A stretch of 64,000 nucleotides of DNA from Volvox africanus (GCA_030268105.1 BSDZ01000028.1:830001-894000); one strand, 5' to 3'. Positions 13,462 to 31,816 are shown, numbered from the stretch's first letter. Translations and numbers: made by a program. Notes: generated by a model from the letters alone, not told the origin.

Positions 13462-14027
13462 AGTGCTGAGGGATAACTGTCGTTACTTTATTAACAATGG
13501 TGTATCGGGCGGGCATTCGGCAGTTATTGGGCTAGCCGAAGATTTTCCCAGGTGGAAAAAACCTTGTAGCCCTTCGTTGTCATAGAGCGCTATCTTTGCG
13601 GGCAATTCAAAGATCCGAATGTGGGTTTGACGCGTTTCCTGAATGGCTTGGGCGACACATATCTGCCCATATTTTGCTCTGATATGCGCCGTGACGGGTT
13701 TGCTTGTTGTATGGAGCCTCAAAGGTTTAAGGATATCCAGATATTTTTGGATAACGAACCAGGGGATGTGCAGGTCATGGTACTTGTTTTTATTTAAGGG
13801 ATGAAACAGAGCGCTTGCACGGGCCGGGTGGGGGTCAGTCATTTGCCCGGCCTGCAGACACGGCTGTTGATAGGTGTGGGTATATGCCCGGCCTGTCAGG
13901 GTCGGTATGTCAGCTCACCTGACGGTGCGTACTTATACCTCCTCAAGATTTGCTAAGGTTGCTGTTATTTGCGTTCCCCGAATATCGTCAGGTATGGGTG
14001 TCCGGTTACGTGCAATGATGTGTGAAC

Positions 14028-14032
14028 TGTAA
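14028..14032 (+). terminator. TGTAA polyadenylation signal of Sm G gene
   Basis: TGTAA about 570 nt after the Sm G stop codon, on the coding strand, upstream of the next feature. Confidence 0.4.
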
Positions 14033-14291
14033 AGCCTCTGTTAAGAACACGGGTTAGTGATTGGAATGCATGGATCTGGTAACCTACCTTTTGTGTGGTG
14101 CGGGTCAACCTATGACGCGGCGTGAAACCCAACACACATTACATTTAGGACAGTGAGGAAAAGCAATTGAATATATCCGCGTTGCAATGTGGACCCAAAC
14201 TTGTTGCGTATATGCGGCAGCTCTGTCAACGTATCCGTTCATAAACGTCATTTTGCCAGGCACAGCTACTGTGACCGCTTTGACAGCGACG

Positions 14292-14734
14292 GACTACGCG
14301 CCTGTGTTCCCAGTGAAGCAGCCTGTTGCATCAGATATTGAAATTGCTCAATCAGTGGTGCCTCAGTGCACATTTCTAAAATTGCTGCCGGCTTGCATCC
14401 TGATGAATATGACCTGAATGGTACCCATAAAGCCAAGGTATGCATTGCAAATGCCTCCTCTAACCCCGCGTTATTAGGGCCATCGGCTTACGATCTGTGC
14501 AGCGGCCCCTATCATGCGTCATCATTTTGCGGACGAATGGGATACACTTCATCTAAATGCATGGTGTGTTAATTAGTATTGATGAGCACATATACGCATT
14601 TCAAAGCTCTGCTTTGACAGCTGTTTTTCTTCGATGTAGCGCATGCATGTACGTGAGACTCATCGGCGACCCGTACCTTCAGGCTAAGCTGAGCATCCAA
14701 GACCGCCTGGCGGGCAACCCGGATGGCAAATACG
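14292..14734 (+). pseudogene. Orphan 5' fragment of formate-tetrahydrofolate ligase
   Basis: The plus strand encodes FPVKQPVASDIEIAQSVVP and then, in another frame, HISKIAAGLHPDEYDL and HKAK. These match the N-terminus of formyl-tetrahydrofolate synthetase. After a GTATGC...CAG intron-like gap, 14683-14734 encodes LSIQDRLAGNPDGKY, the next conserved stretch. The enzyme makes 10-formyl-THF from formate, THF and ATP. Two things are broken. Reading shifts at 14361-14368, where removing two bases (AG, 14365-14366) restores the expected Pro-Leu-His-Ile. The remaining roughly 560 residues, including the Gly-rich ATP loop that should follow at once, are absent before the next gene. A degenerate duplicate is the simplest reading; the intact gene would be elsewhere. 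Confidence 0.7.
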
Positions 14735-15099
14735 GTGTGCCTGTGGTCAACAAACTTCCATGACAACTATGCAAGTGGCACGCCTCGAGCAACGAAGAAA
14801 CACGTTATCGTACAACCGATTATTATGTTTTCAGAAAACGTACATGTCCTTTACTTCCAGCAGGACATCCATATCTTGGTAACTTGCATATGTAAAGCGC
14901 CGTATGATCTCTAACTGCATCTCCTCACGTAAGGCCGTGCGTCCCCCCATTTCAAAACATACACACACACGAGCTTACAAATGTCATGTACATGTACTCG
15001 GCTGCGGCTTGCAGCCTGCCATGCGACCACAATACCTACCATAGGGGCACATTCGAGTCCTGGTACCAGCTGCCAAAAGTTTTCTTGCTGTGGTTGTTG

Positions 15100-15225
15100 C
15101 TGTTCCTCCTGGTGGTGTCGGTAGTGGCGGTGGCAGTGGTGGTGGCGGTGGCGGTGGTGGTGGTGGCGGTGGTGGTGGTGGCGGTGGTGGTGGTGGCGGT
15201 GGTGGCCGTAGTGGTGGTGACGCTT
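15100..15225 (+). repeat. GGT/GGC trinucleotide repeat
   Basis: About 125 bp of GGTGGTGGCGGTGGTGG-type sequence. It creates long Val/Ala and His/Arg ORFs on the two strands, which I do not regard as genes. Confidence 0.75.
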
Positions 15226-15978
15226 AACTTTCTTCCTTCTTGTTTTGGACACCTGCGTGTACCTCTTTTGCTATGTTCCAGAATCTGGTGTCCGTGTCTC
15301 TGTCGAGGCTGCTTGCTTGCGCTATATTTTCTGAGATCTCAGGTTTCTGTGATTGGGCAGAAGCCGCTCTTGCCGGAAGAGCGAAGCCAGTAATCGAGCA
15401 GCGACTATTATGTAATGCCTGTTCATCTTCCTGTCTGACGTACAACGAACAACAAACATGGACATGCCTACGATGTAAGATGTAACGATCTTCATCTACT
15501 TTACTGGCGTATGGAACGAATCCTTGTCCATCATCCTATCTACATTGTTCGTCCTACACTGTTGTATGGCAGCAATCTGCTGACAGCCCCCAAATCCATC
15601 ATGTTGCATGCATGCATCTTCGGCTAAAGATGCCTGGCGTAAATTTAAAACTAAGGAGAAGCAACAGGCGATGGTGATTTTGTAAGTTTTTGTCGCTCTG
15701 CCCTTTGCAGCTCTGCGGCTCTGCAAGCAGACGACAGTTATAAGGGAAGCGTAGATCAGTTGCGGTCGATAATCCCAACCAAATAAAAAACGATGTTAAT
15801 GTCGGCAGATTTCTCAGATCTACTGCATGTTCAGCTATTATCTCCTAGCTTCAGCTTTTTCGGGTAGATGTAGTGGTAATATGGATAGTTTTCGGCTTGG
15901 TGTCTCCATAATGAACCATTGATCATATTTTGTATAACGGCATACTTATTGGGGAACCAGCCGGATCAATCGTACTCA

Positions 15979-18841
15979 ATGGATGTAATATTTACCACCG
16001 CTGACGGTATTTTACACACCGAACCGATATCCGCGCTCCACTTTCCGCTGCAAGTCGCAATCGATGTCCCTACATCGTCAGTGCCAGCCGTGCGCCTAAC
16101 CCACTCTCCACATTCGTATGGTTCATCTAATGGGACAATGTCAGATATCCACATCGTTAGCAGCAGTCGCATCTTAGAGGTACACGTGCAGGCTCAAGGC
16201 GATTGTTCATTGTCGTACGGTGCGACTTTTCGGGGCTTGCCATGTGTGCCGCCAAATCCCAAGTGTGCCGACAATGCACCACCGCCGTCATCATCTTGCC
16301 CAACTGCTGGGGTGCTTAGAGGTGCCGTCCAAGCGTTTGCTGCAAGGATACCTGTCAGCCAGGTACTCATGCCGCCATGCAACGTGCAAGCACTGCTGTG
16401 GTCCGGCACATTCGTTCAGTGTCGTCTATCATAATTTGCGTTTTCATTACAGCCACGAGATGAGGACGAAATTTGGGACACTCACAAAAAATAATTGTCG
16501 CACAAGGCTCGCTCCTCTGACCGAGCCAGCACCCACTTCTCATCCTAAGCACGACACACCACTCTCATTCAGGCCATCCTCATTCTTCCTTCTTGAATTG
16601 CGATGGGGAGGGGAAGGGCGAGAGGGCCTGCCGCAACAACGCACAAGCACATGCACACCTTCCCCTCCTGCCGCGTCTTTCCCTGTAACTGAGTTTCGAT
16701 ATCTAATAGCCTCATGGCTTTTGCTGTTAAGGATATTGTTTTCCCATATAGACCGTATAATTCCGTTTTTGTCTCCTGCCATGCCATCTCATGCCATCTC
16801 ACACCATCACCACCCCATTCCACCATACACACAGGCATACCCCGACTGGCGCGTGCTGAAGCTTTGCTTCGCCTCCGCACGCGGTGCTACGGGCGGCCTG
16901 TGCACCATCTACGACATCCACCTACACCCTTCTATCTGCACAGCCAGCTACGATGGTGATGCCGTCCTTGGAGCAGATTTAGGAGCCCCTGTCCCCACTT
17001 CAGCCAGTGTCATTACCCTTGATGAAAACACACACGGTGACATGTGTATTGCTGGCAGTGAAGGAGGCACTATCCTGGCAGCTGGGGAAACGGCTGCAGT
17101 CTCAGTCGGCGGTAACGTGAGAACGACAGGCGCAGCGCCAGTGACGATGGCCATGGCGGAGACTGCGGAAAAGACTGATCCAGGGGTGGTGGAGGAACCG
17201 CACGCCATATCTTGCATCGGATCCAAGCAGGTTCCAAATCCCACCGTAACTGGTTCTGGATCCGGAATTGGGGTGTCGTGCAGCTCCACTGCACTGGGAT
17301 TGCCATCCTCATCCTCATCCTCATCATTATTTGCACCGCCCGCTTTTGTAGCTAGTACTGGCAGCGCTCCTGCTGCTGCCTCTGCTTCTGTCTCCGCTGC
17401 TGTGGAGGGTGTTTCGGTGAGAGCAGGAGGGGGACCTGGTCGAGGTCATCACGTGGCGGTGCCGGCTAGGGCAGCGGCCCCGGTGGGGTCCCAGATGCAG
17501 CAACTGAGGGAGCTGCTTTACCGAGCTGCAGCAAGCGGTGCGTACCGTAAGTGAAAGAAGAGGGAACTCAAGCGCCTGAGGTAGCAGCAGTGAAAACTAC
17601 CGGATCGTGGTTCCTGGCTTAGGGGTGTGGATGTGGATGTGGATGTTGGTGTGGCCACGCGGACTGCCGCCGCCGCTGTTTCGCTCTGCGGGAGTCGCTG
17701 ATGATGGGGGCCGCGGAGGGGAGGTACTGCACGTACGGCAACTTAAGTGCCTAAGTAAGTTGAAGGTTTTCACACAGCTCATTCTCATCCTGCCTGTCCC
17801 TCTCTCACTGCAGTGCCTCCACCTCCACCTCCACCTCCACCTCCACCTCCACCTCCACCGCTGCAAAACTCTATGTGGCGGCTCCAAATCAACAATGACT
17901 CCACTCCAATAACACATTCCGGGACCTCCAGCGACACCGGCACTGCAACGACGGCTGCCACGTCCTCGCTGGAACCACCCCTCCTGTCCCATGTCGTACC
18001 ATCATCGACCCCAGCGGTTCCATCGGCCGCGAAAGCAAACCTCGGTCTCGCAGCGGCACTTGCCCGGTCACTTTTGCAGGCTCAGGGTCAGACACAGCCG
18101 CCGACCCATATCCCAACCCATGGGTCCTTGGAGGGTCCCTCCACTGGGTTTGGCGTCCCCGCACCACAACTGCAGCAGGAGCGGCAGCCACCGCTACCAT
18201 CGGCGGCCCCGGCTATGGCGGCAGTGCCGCTGCCACATCCTGGCAGTGCGTCATCGTTTCCTGCACCGTCATTCGGCCTCGGGTTGCTGTCAGCGCCACT
18301 GGCCTCCGCCTCCGCACAGCTCGCTGACATATGTGAGCGAGTGCGGCGGATCGAAGAGCACCTTGTGGCGCGACCCATGGGTCAGTTCGAGTCTGTAGGT
18401 ACAGGCCATGTAGCAGGCGCGGGTACAGGTACTATTCAGGCAGTCCAAAAGCTGCGGCCACCGGCGCAGCAAGGCCGGCAAGAACTGACGGCAGGGCTGA
18501 TGGAGGAGCAGCTGACGTTGCCGTCGGGGCCGCTTCCACCGGGGCGGCCGCCGTCAGTCCCCATGTCGGTGGTCGAGCAGTTGCTCAATTCATTGCCTGT
18601 ATTAACGGCAGGTATAGCCAGATTGGAGGCTGCGATGGTACGACAGAGTGCTCAGTTAGGAGGCCTGAGTCTTCAAGTGGCGGAGATGCAGCGTCGTTTA
18701 GATGTGACTCTGCCGCCGCCGGGAAGGATGCCTGGAGTAGCATCAGCGGTGGACGTCGAAGCACTTACGAATATGCCGACCGATGCAGCGGCGGCGGCGG
18801 TGACGGTGGGTCTAGGAGTGCCAGGTGGGCACAACAATTAG
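15979..18841 (+). CDS. Low-complexity protein, possibly PAAT/C10orf88-like
   Basis: Three exons, 15979-16362, 16835-17546 and 17814-18841, in agreeing phase, give 707 residues. Residues 1-150 look globular: IHIVSSSRILEVHVQAQ, ATFRGLP and, after the first intron, YPDWRVLKLCFASA and LCTIYDIHL. The order (a statement about SSSR-hEV, a short loop ending in RG, a K-L-beta segment, then a final beta strand) resembles the N-terminal domain of animal PAAT (C10orf88), an ATPase linked to mitochondrial ABC transporters. The rest is Ala/Ser/Pro-rich, with a CCTCCA-encoded polyproline run at 17814-17862. Two likely helical segments occur near residues 533-550 and 631-663, again as in the C-terminal helices of PAAT. 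The gene model is fairly sure; the family assignment is tentative. The start is the first in-frame ATG before the conserved region. Confidence 0.55.
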
Positions 18842-19557
18842 CGGAACCAAGGGCGGCATTGGCATGTGCCTGTGATGCATCTGGGCCTCCCTGTGGACCC
18901 TTACGATGTTTTAAATTGGATACATCCTACAGCTGTGTCCCCGTTGACCCGGCTCAAAGCGTTCGCTGTCAGTGTTTGTTTTTATTATAGGCTGCTTATC
19001 AGGTGTTGTGACTCAACGTCTTGAGCCTCCCTAGTTGTGTTCAACTTTTGCTTTCAGCATGTGATTTGGCCCTTGGCGTCTGTCCTTTCTCGTCCACTAC
19101 AACGATCCTTGGTTCCAATATAAGTCTGGCCATTAGGGTACGGAATATCTGGCTGCGGAGCTGTGTGAGAGCTGAACTGCAAGATGCACATCAAGCGAGC
19201 ACCTGTTTTATGCAAACCGCATTCCATACATTTTCCCCGTGGCTGAAGCGCGAGGCGCGAAGAAGAGGCTTTACGCTTGCGTTGGCGGGAAGCGTGCGCG
19301 GCATCATCCCCATCTCGGAGAGGTTATCTGTTCACTTGATGCAAACACTACATCAAATGCCTACAATTTTGGACCCGCAAATCCCAATAACCGATTTGCC
19401 TTTGTCCGAAGAAGGGGTGCGTGGTCAGCTGATTCCTGGCAACAGGGTTTCCTTTGCATAAAACTTCTCAAGCGAAAAGAATTACAGCAAGGCGCGCAGA
19501 TAATGGCAGTCAAAATCGGGTGCAAGCTACTTGGTTGCGGAGTTCGCCTATGATTGG

Positions 19558-19562
19558 TGTAA
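19558..19562 (+). terminator. TGTAA polyadenylation signal
   Basis: TGTAA about 715 nt beyond the stop codon at 18841 and 290 nt before the adenylosuccinate lyase start. It is the only one noticed in this gap. Confidence 0.35.
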
Positions 19563-19853
19563 TAAGATGCCATGTCATAAGATGTCAAATATTGAATTGC
19601 AAGGAAAATCCGGTTCTTCAACACGCACACATTTTCCCTTGCGTGCCGCACGTGTCGTCGTGCAAGACCCCACGCTGCCGCCAGCCCATGCAAATCGTAC
19701 GTCTAAATATATGCAGTATAATTTCGTAAAGTAACAGCAGTCAAACTTATGCTCGCGTTCATACTCGACTATCAAAAACGCTGCTGTGCGGCGCATTGCA
19801 CGAAAGTGACGTAGGCCTAATACCTAAATACCTAGTGCCAATCACCAGCAAGT

Positions 19854-24990
<5,137 letters not shown>

Positions 24991-24992
<2 letters not shown>

Positions 24993-25013
24993 ACTGAACT
25001 GAACTGAACTGAA
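24991..25013. repeat. GAACT pentamer repeat over the stop codon
   Basis: Four tandem GAACT units plus GAA begin within the TGA stop of adenylosuccinate lyase (24990-24992) and run into its 3' UTR. Confidence 0.8.
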
Positions 25014-27808
25014 TTTCGCATTTGCCTTCAGTTGTCCTCCCCAAAAGTCGACAAAGCAGATCAGTTGCTGATTAATGGATCAGCAACAACAACAGCAACA
25101 GTCATTTTGCACCGAAACCATTGTAGCTGTCAACAGCCTTTCAAAGGTTACATCGATCAGTTAATACCAATAACATGAGTCGGTGCCAATAAAATTAAGC
25201 TACGGCTGCCGCACACGGACGACATGCTGGTTGCTAAGAGGAATTCTGAGGGTCCGTCTCGAGTTATGAGATGTGGTGCTTTCGACAGCCCCGACTATTT
25301 GTCAACGGTGTCGTGTTCGTGCGAGGAAGGAGAGAAGCAGGGAGGGGGTGGGAGCTTGGAAGGATGGGGGAAGAGCGGGGGCACATAGTCACTCAGGTTA
25401 TATATCCCTTGTTTAGGGATTACGGACTTACGTACTATATCTAGATCTTAAGATGGATTTCGCCAAAGACATTGTACTACAACGGGAGTTTTGTGGCATA
25501 ATTAGTATCTTGCGATCCGCTATCTGTGCCTGCATGTATGGGATTTCGACTTTGACTTGGAGTAGTTCGGAGGACAGTGGGAGATGACGGGATGGCGGAA
25601 GAGTGTGTATTGTTTGCCCACCATGGCAGAAATCATCATCATAGAGAAAGACTTCTTGGAGCAGCTGACACCGAGAGTCGTGGTGGGCAGTAACAGTGGT
25701 GGCGGAAGTGTCGTCGAAGTGGTCCGATTTGGAATGGTGCGGTTACACACTCTGGGTGTGGGTGGGAAGGAGGGAATCTTTTACCAGTCTATAGAAGCTC
25801 ACACTGTATATCGATATATGGCAGGAGCAGCAACCGGGGCATGGGTAAATCCAACGAAGTCATAATTGAGATATGTCAAGCTTTGTGTTTACCACGTTGC
25901 CGCTCGCTGTCTTTCGTTACGAATAGGTAGATTGGCTTTTTATGAACGCGGGGTGCTTTCTATTCTACTTATAAGGCAGCACTGCGGACCTCCAGTGCGG
26001 GAGGGGGGGTGGTTAGTATGTGGCGGTGTTGCCACCGGGCGGAGCTGGTAGTAATTGGTCTTGACTAGGGCAAGCTATATTTACGGAGGATTTGGTGGTT
26101 AGGAACTGGATTGAATTCGCGATTGCGATCAGTTCAAAATGCAAGGATCTTGACGATGCTTAGGGTTACGTGGGAAGCAACACCGTGAAAGCCAGGGTAG
26201 CCGCATGTGATCTCCAGGTAATGTGCTGCTGGGCTAGCATCTACAAATGGCAGAAGTTATCTATTATGTGCTAAGTATGCTGGGATGCGGGTAAGTAACT
26301 GTTGCACTCACAGCAGCACAGGTATGCAGCTACAGAGGTTTGCAGTCAGCGCAAACGGGGCGAGTTGCGGGAGGGACAGTGTCGCAGTATGTAGGGACGT
26401 AGATGGCAGCTACGCTTCCGGCAGCGGCTGTGCAGAAGGCAAAAGCCCATGCTTTGCCGCGTGCCCCCAAGATTCCCAAATCACCTAAGCCGTTCCGAAG
26501 CCCCCAAGAAGTCCCACTCATACAGGCAGCAATGCAGCCCGAGTTTTTATATGTGTGTAGGATAGGGGGGTACATCACCCGTGGCCACTAACCTGGCAGT
26601 CCCTACCTTCCCCGGTGTTTCGGGGCACCCTCATCCAGTCTCCCATGCCGACTTCTCCGAAATCAGTGGTTTTCCCAGGTTCAGCACCCACCACCAGCAT
26701 CCAGCGGAATCTGCCGAATCAACTAAGGCGTCAACTCCGCTACTGGTCAGCTCGCAGGTCACTTTAATTGGGGTCGTCACCGTCCATCGACATGGGGGCA
26801 CCCTGCCCTTAACATTAGGGTCTTTGGCCCGCTCTCAGTCGGGGTAGAACCTGGAACTGGTAGAACCTGGAACCTGGGAACTCCGAGTTGTATATGTATA
26901 GGGCCTTAGGACTGAGGAAGGAAAGGAGGAAGGCCTTCCTTTAGGTGCTTGGATCGTTTGAAAAGGCAGTCGAAGCGCTGGACTGTAGATGAAAAGGTGG
27001 AATTGAAGAGCGGGTTAGGGCGACTGGTAGCGCACTTCTTGGTAGTGCAAGGGGCATGAGCCATGCCGTGTGCCCTCCAGGTGTTGCCCCAGGTTAGTAA
27101 TCATGGCGCCCCCCACCGTTTTCGACATCAGGTAAGACCTTATGCATTTCATTGCAAAGGCAATAGCCACGGAGCGTTCTACAGACAGGTCACACGAAAG
27201 AAGATGTGGGGCTTGGGTGCCGCCGATGTTGACCATCAATGCAAAAGCCATACTGGTAAAAATTTTATCCCATGTTGTACGGGTGGGCCCCTTCCGAACA
27301 GCGGTGCTTGTGCTGCGGCTGTTGCTAGGGAGCAGCTGCCATACATGGGCAAGGTTTTGGTTAAGATGTGCCTTGTAAAATCTAAAATTGCAGTAAATAG
27401 AGGTTTTCCTTTATGTGGCGCTTAAAATGAGCGCAATCATCCATGACTTGCGCTGCGCGCCCATACAAGTCCAGCAGCAGAGAAAAGCCCAATAATGCCT
27501 TCATAATTGATTCTGTAATTTTATGGCATAACTTTAACATAAATAACGTCAGATGAAGTGGCCGTTCTGCTATTTGGGTCCCATTGTACGGGGGACCTGT
27601 TTTCCAGCCATCAAGACTGTGTGGCCGGTGCGACCACTTGGCTACACCGTGCACCTCAAAACTGTTGTCCCGCCCTGTGTTCACCAACTAGCTTATTGTA
27701 ATATACTCAAGTGCGAAAACTTACTGCATACACTTAGCCGTTTACAAGAAGGTTGATGTCCTACTAGCTGACGCATAGAAGTCCCCATCCTGCACCCACC
27801 GCTGAACC
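25014..27808. other. Intergenic, no gene seen
   Basis: It holds the 3' UTR of the adenylosuccinate lyase gene on the left and the promoter of the prenyl synthase gene on the right. ORFs such as 27063-27425 have no family similarity that I can see and no supporting splice pattern. Confidence 0.4.
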
Positions 27809-29726
27809 ATGGGCCTGTACAATATGAACATTCCAGAGCGGATGAGCACTCCGGAGACTGTGAGCTGTTCCTCGCGTGTTGTGTCAACGTGCCCCTCACG
27901 CCACTGTTTCCTGGCGACCTTTTCGCGGAATAGCCACAGTGCGCGCCCACTTGTTCGCACATGTGTCTACACACCTACTCGAATCGAGGGACAGACTGCC
28001 CTGAAGCTGGAAGCCCAGGTTGTGCCACCGGCCAACTTGTTGAATGAGATTTTGGCGCCTGTGAAGGCGGATATGGAGCAAATGAACCATAACCTGAAGA
28101 ATGTGGTTGGCAATCGGCATCCTATGCTGATGGCTGCGGCGGAGCAGATCTTTGGAGCCGGCGGCAAAAAGCTGAGGCCTGTCATCGTCTTCCTTGTTGC
28201 GCACTCAACAGCCCAGCGTGAGGGCCTAACGTGAGCAATGTTGCTATAGTCTCACTCCTCAAATCGCTATCCAATTGAATACATTTGTGTATGCCTTACA
28301 GAGAGCTAACTGAGAAACACCGACGGCTAGCGGAAATTACGGAGATGATTCACACGGCGAGCTTGGTCCACGATGACGTGCTGGATGAATGCAACATTCG
28401 GCGAGGTAACTTATATCAATATTGTATGCACTCGGGCGCTATTTTGCAAGTGTACGATATTCGTTGAGCTGGTATTCTGGGATTCTTCACAGGCAAGGAG
28501 ACCATCAACAGCATGTACGGGACTCGCGTCGCGGTGCTGGCAGGGGACTTCCTGTTCGCGCAGTCCTCATGGTTCTTAGCGAACCTGGACAATTTGGAGG
28601 TGGGTCTGGATATGTCCAGCTCCTGTCGTTGGTTTAGGCTTTGGATTCGGTGCACACGACACGGTTATCCCTCTAAACGCACCCTTGTGTCTCCATCTCG
28701 CCGTCGGCCCAGGTTATTAAGCTTATCAGTCAAGTGATTGCGGATTTCGCCAACGGGGAAATCAGCCAGGCGGCCAGCTTGTTCGATACCGACATCACCC
28801 TTGAGCAGTACCTGGAGAAATCGTTCTATAAGACGGCCTCGCTCATTGCAGCCAGCTGCCGTTCGGCCGCTGTTTTCAGCGATTCCCCCGTGGAGGTTAA
28901 GGAGGCCATGTACAACTATGGGAAACATTTGGGTCTGGCGTTTCAGGTAGTGGACGACATTTTGGACTTCACACAGTCAACTGAGCAATTGGGAAAGCCC
29001 CAGGTGGGTTTCTAGCGGGGATAAGACCGCGTTAGTGAGTTATACGCATTATTAGTGAGTTACGTCCGTTCAAGATCGTGTTTTCGGGCTGCCGGTACTC
29101 AGGAGAGACTTATGGGGTAAGCCACAGGCGGCTCGGCATATATGGATATACCACTTTTGCTGCATTCATTGAGTCGCTGCATTATGATAATCAACAGGCT
29201 TAGATGCGCCCGCTACTTCAGTACCTAGAGTCCTTGGACTCTAGGGTCCTTGCAAAAATAATCGTACGAGATTTGTTCGGAAGATCCTATCTGTTGAACT
29301 TTGTGCAGCTTGGCTGATCCCTTGTCGTAGCGTGGCTCATGCACGTTCATTGATTCGCGATTGATGGGTATTATATTGTTATTGTCATTGTCATGCAAGC
29401 CCGCTTCGCGCCGAGCGCTCCATGTTGGTCGTGTGTGGGACCTGCAGGGCCAGGACCTGGCGAGCGGAAACCTTACGGCACCAGTAATTTTTGCGCTTCG
29501 CAAGTCCACGGAGCTTTTGGACATCGTTTCGTCAGAGTTTGTGGAGGAAGGCGCTTTGGAAAGAGCGCTGGAGCTGGTTCGGGAGACGGGCGGCATTGAG
29601 GAGGCGCGGCTCCTGGCCCGCCAGCAGGCGGATATGGCGTTAGCCGCCTTGGAGTGCCTTCCGGAGGGTCCAGCGCGACGCTCTCTGCGGCTTATGGTCG
29701 ACTATGTGCTGGAGCGCATCTACTAA
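27809..29726 (+). CDS. Long-chain polyprenyl (solanesyl-type) diphosphate synthase
   Basis: Five exons, 27809-28230, 28302-28405, 28493-28599, 28713-29003 and 29448-29726, give 400 residues. Residues 1-70 are Ser/Thr/Arg-rich and look like a plastid transit peptide. The trans-prenyltransferase core follows: [10 protein letters not shown], first Asp-rich motif HDDVLDE (165-169), [34 protein letters not shown], and second Asp-rich motif VVDDILDF (from 290). It ends with [15 protein letters not shown] and Arg-rich helices to RIY. The enzyme adds isopentenyl diphosphate units to a short allylic primer. In plants and algae this class makes the solanesyl tail of plastoquinone-9. Small residues in place of bulky aromatics before the first Asp-rich motif (HTASLVHDD) fit a long-chain product rather than geranylgeranyl diphosphate. 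Product length is inferred. The start ATG (CACCATGG-like context) is the first in frame. Confidence 0.93.
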
Positions 29727-30594
29727 GCCGAACCACGGGTATTTCCCGTCCCTCAATAGTTGTGGGGAGGAACTGCCAGCGACTGAGGTTCGCGTGTATT
29801 CCGCTGTCAAGATGGAAGAGGCGAGGACCAACGGGGTGGCTGGCGCTGGTGCTACCGCCAACGCCTGTCCGTTGAGCCGTGGAAGCGGATTGTGGGCCCA
29901 TGCTTGCAACCTCCCCTATGAGATCGGAGGGAACTAGGCGCACAAGGACATACTTTTTGTACTAGCGGGGAGCTCAATGGTGCTAGAGGTAGAAATTGTG
30001 AAATGCAGCAGAGGCGCTTTGTTGCTGTTGGCTGATGCCAGCAGTGTGTTTAAGAGCCCATGTTTTGTCCAAGGTCGTTGTGCATCGTGGGGAGGACGCT
30101 GCCCCTTTCTGGAATTTCGGGGATACCGGGGAAGGGGGTTGTCTCGAGGTGGTTTGGGCACGTGAATGAATGGCAAGACCATGCCAAAGCTTGCGAGCGG
30201 ATGACTCGGAGAAGACAGGGAACACGCAGATCCGCCGGGCCTCAGGTCTGTCTGTCTGTGCGTCGCTGGTGGTTATGGCAGTTGGGAAATGGTGTGTGTA
30301 CAAGATGCCAGGAGGCGGGTGGCAGGTGTGAGACCAAGTAGCGCGTGCAGGACGGTTTTCCGCATTTCCCCTGTTTGCCGCTATGTGTGCATTCTGCCGT
30401 TCCCATCTTCACGATTCATTTCTGCATAGTATCTGGAATGGTGGGAAGGACCTGCGTGATTCCGTGGTTTTTGTACAACACGCACATCCGGGAATGTGAC
30501 AATAGCCAGTCGTGGTGGTGATGGCGGTGGTGACCGCAAGATGCTGGCCAGGCTCTTTTGGTTGCTTTGTATCGAAAAAGAGTCTCTTTAGAAA

Positions 30595-30599
30595 TGTAA
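30595..30599 (+). terminator. TGTAA polyadenylation signal
   Basis: TGTAA on the coding strand about 870 nt after the prenyl synthase stop codon; a second lies about 15 nt further on. Confidence 0.35.
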
Positions 30600-31816
30600 G
30601 GCGGCATGACTGTCTGTAAAAGGACAACGAACTCGACACCTGGTATGTTACCGGATAGGTTATGTAAGTTACGGTGGCTCGGTGAGGGCCGGTGAACTGG
30701 ACGAATGTCTGTTGACGGAGTCATGCGAAAATGACACTCAGACTGCCAAAAGTCCCCGCATTTTATACACGGGAAAGCCTAAACAGGGCTGTCTTTCAAG
30801 GTAATTGTCTCGGCCCTTTATTCTGCTGCTTGTTGGTGCTGACGCTCACTCAGTCCCCCGCCGGAGGTGAGGATGGTTATCGAGACCGGCCAAGCAGCTC
30901 TGCCGCAAATCTGAAGTGGCCGGAACATCCTCAAAGATAGAATGTAAAACGTGGCGCCATGGGGTTTGCTATTGAGTGAAGAGAGTTTATGATTGAGAGT
31001 ATTCAGAGCCTGCCTGTGTACAGTTCTTACATCATGGACATGGTAATTCTCGACGGTTTCTGTCCAGGAGTGCATGATCGCGTTTTTTAGCAATTGCAAC
31101 ATTTGGAGAAGCGCGTTTAATGTGTGGCATGGCCATACAGGGCGCATGCAGCATTATGCAGGTCAAGGGTGTATTAAGAACAGTATCCCAGGGAAAACTT
31201 GTTTTTCGTACAGTCCTGGCTCTGTCACGCTGCATCATTGAGGGCTGCAGAGCACGTCCGTCTGTCGTAGGTCTGATCGTAGGTGTTATGCGTTATGTTG
31301 TTTACATCATAGGCGCCACGTAGGCGAAGGGACACCAACAAGGCAACTGGCAGCTTGGTGTGGCCTCTCCGGCTGCGATCACCACAGCTACGCAAGGGTG
31401 TCAGTGCCGTGCGGCCCTAATTGAGCCGAGAAGGGAAGGCGCTTGCAAGTGCTTTGTCAGGAGTCCGCATTGCCTCAATATTCTGCATTTTCTCCTCGCC
31501 AGAAGTGTGTACAAGGGAGGGGCCGCTGAATCCATTGTACAGTGGCAGTGGACTGCTTTGGTCTGCTCTGTGCAAACACTATACTGGTTTATCGTACAGT
31601 CTGATGTCTGATGCATGTTTTGTGTCGTCTCGTTTGGGTCGAGTCACAAGACGGTTAAGTGTTGGGCCTGGCAGGCAGGCGTGCAGGTTGCAGAGACTGA
31701 TGTTTTTGTAGGCGCGTTTTTATGTGTAGGCTTAGGGCTGCTGTCTGATGGCTACGGAGTTGCTGTACTTGGGCCCCCCCTCTTTCCCTCCTTGTGCGTT
31801 TGGCACCTTGTGGTGG

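Noticed and set aside
14911..15393. His-rich and Val/Ala-rich ORFs on opposite strands
   Set aside because: Products of the GGT/GGC trinucleotide repeat at 15100-15225, with no non-repetitive coding signal.
14735..15978. Remainder of a working formate-tetrahydrofolate ligase gene behind a long intron
   Set aside because: None of the later conserved motifs (ATP loop, Gly-rich core) appears in any frame before the next gene, and the frame is already broken upstream.
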